NCBI GenBank assembly: GCA_039934875.1
Contig: JBDTLH010000105.1
Span: forward strand, 1-9,103
Direction: 5' to 3'
Length of the DNA stretch: 9,103 nt
Source: JBDTLH01 sp039934875
GTDB lineage: Bacteria; Acidobacteriota; Terriglobia; Terriglobales; Acidobacteriaceae
The notes under the pieces were generated by a model. It saw nothing but the letters and a program-made list of their open reading frames with translations. It had not been told where the DNA came from and did not search any database. Every line of letters begins with the position of its first letter. Within the stretch, counting starts at the first letter, position 1. This document shows positions 9,048 to 9,103 of the stretch, piece after piece. Made by a program: the position numbers and the translations under genes.

Positions 9048-9054
9048 AAAGGAG
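9048..9054 (+). promoter_or_regulatory. Shine-Dalgarno of the truncated last gene
   Basis: AAAGGAG stands 5 bases before the ATG at 9060, the best-formed ribosome-binding site in the right part of the window. It supports a real gene start so close to the window edge. Confidence 0.75.
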
Positions 9055-9059
9055 TTTGC

Positions 9060-9103
9060 ATGCACAAGATCGCCGGGCTTTTAATGACTCTTGCCCTTCT
9101 CAT
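9060..9103 (+). CDS. Start of an exported protein, cut by window end
   Basis: Only the first 14 codons are present (MHKIAGLLMTLALL), followed by two bases of the next codon. A basic residue followed by a hydrophobic run looks like the beginning of a signal peptide or membrane anchor. The strong AAAGGAG just upstream supports the start. Product unknown. The 170-base gap before it (8890-9059) shows no gene; an imperfect stem GGGCCGC/GCGGACC near 8942-8961 is not followed by a T-tract and is not called a terminator. Confidence 0.6.
   Translation, partial: MHKIAGLLMTLALL

Noticed and set aside
8890..9059. Possible terminator or palindrome after the phosphoesterase gene
   Set aside because: GGGCCGC/GCGGACC pairs with a mismatch and is not followed by a T-tract on the plus strand; no other strong stem was found.

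Overview
The window is G+C-rich, densely coded bacterial chromosome. Gene content and protein style (Mfd, RsmD and RNase HI next to uncharacterised proteins of a kind I associate with soil Acidobacteriota) suggest Acidobacteriota, class Terriglobia. That placement is an inference from protein style; there is no rRNA or other phylogenetic marker here. No tRNA, rRNA, CRISPR array, transposase or phage gene was seen, and no gene-free stretch exceeds 300 bases.

Layout, left to right. (1) 54-1188, plus strand: a 63-residue exported peptide precursor with a CX5C tail, then a 283-residue protein with seven predicted membrane helices (N-out, C-in). I recognise neither. (2) 1301-4840, minus strand: complete mfd (transcription-repair coupling factor), convergent with the membrane protein. 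(3) 4962-5668, plus strand: a Phd/YefM-type antitoxin and a PIN-domain (VapC-like) toxin with a 4-base start/stop overlap, preceded by a multi-half-site operator lying on a consensus -10 box. (4) 5915-6466, plus strand: a 183-residue uncharacterised cytosolic protein. (5) 6474-7028, minus strand: rsmD (16S rRNA G966 methyltransferase), tail-to-tail with the previous gene. (6) 7108-7731, plus strand: an RNase HI-family protein with an extra C-terminal beta-rich tail, divergent from rsmD. (7) 7846-8889, plus strand: an exported calcineurin-like metallophosphoesterase. (8) 9060-9103, plus strand: the first 14 codons of another apparently exported protein, cut by the window edge.

Mfd, RsmD and the RNase H protein are housekeeping functions (transcription-coupled repair, 30S maturation, RNA-DNA hybrid removal). 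The toxin-antitoxin pair is a typical accessory module. The peptide/7TM pair has the shape of a secreted ligand and membrane receptor, but that is only a hypothesis.

The most unusual structure lies between the genes. Four gaps carry short arrays with a strict 7-base period. Read on the appropriate strand, nearly all units end in CAG (TTATCAG, TAGCCAG, CTGGCAG, TTTACAG). Two of the arrays are arranged as mirror images about the centre of the gap. At the mfd/membrane-protein junction both genes end TAG-(G)-CTGGCTGC. At the rsmD/RNase H junction both genes begin GTAAACTT-N4-CATG without a Shine-Dalgarno. At rsmD the array supplies the last codons and the stop. This looks like a dispersed heptamer-repeat family supplying gene ends and possibly promoters.
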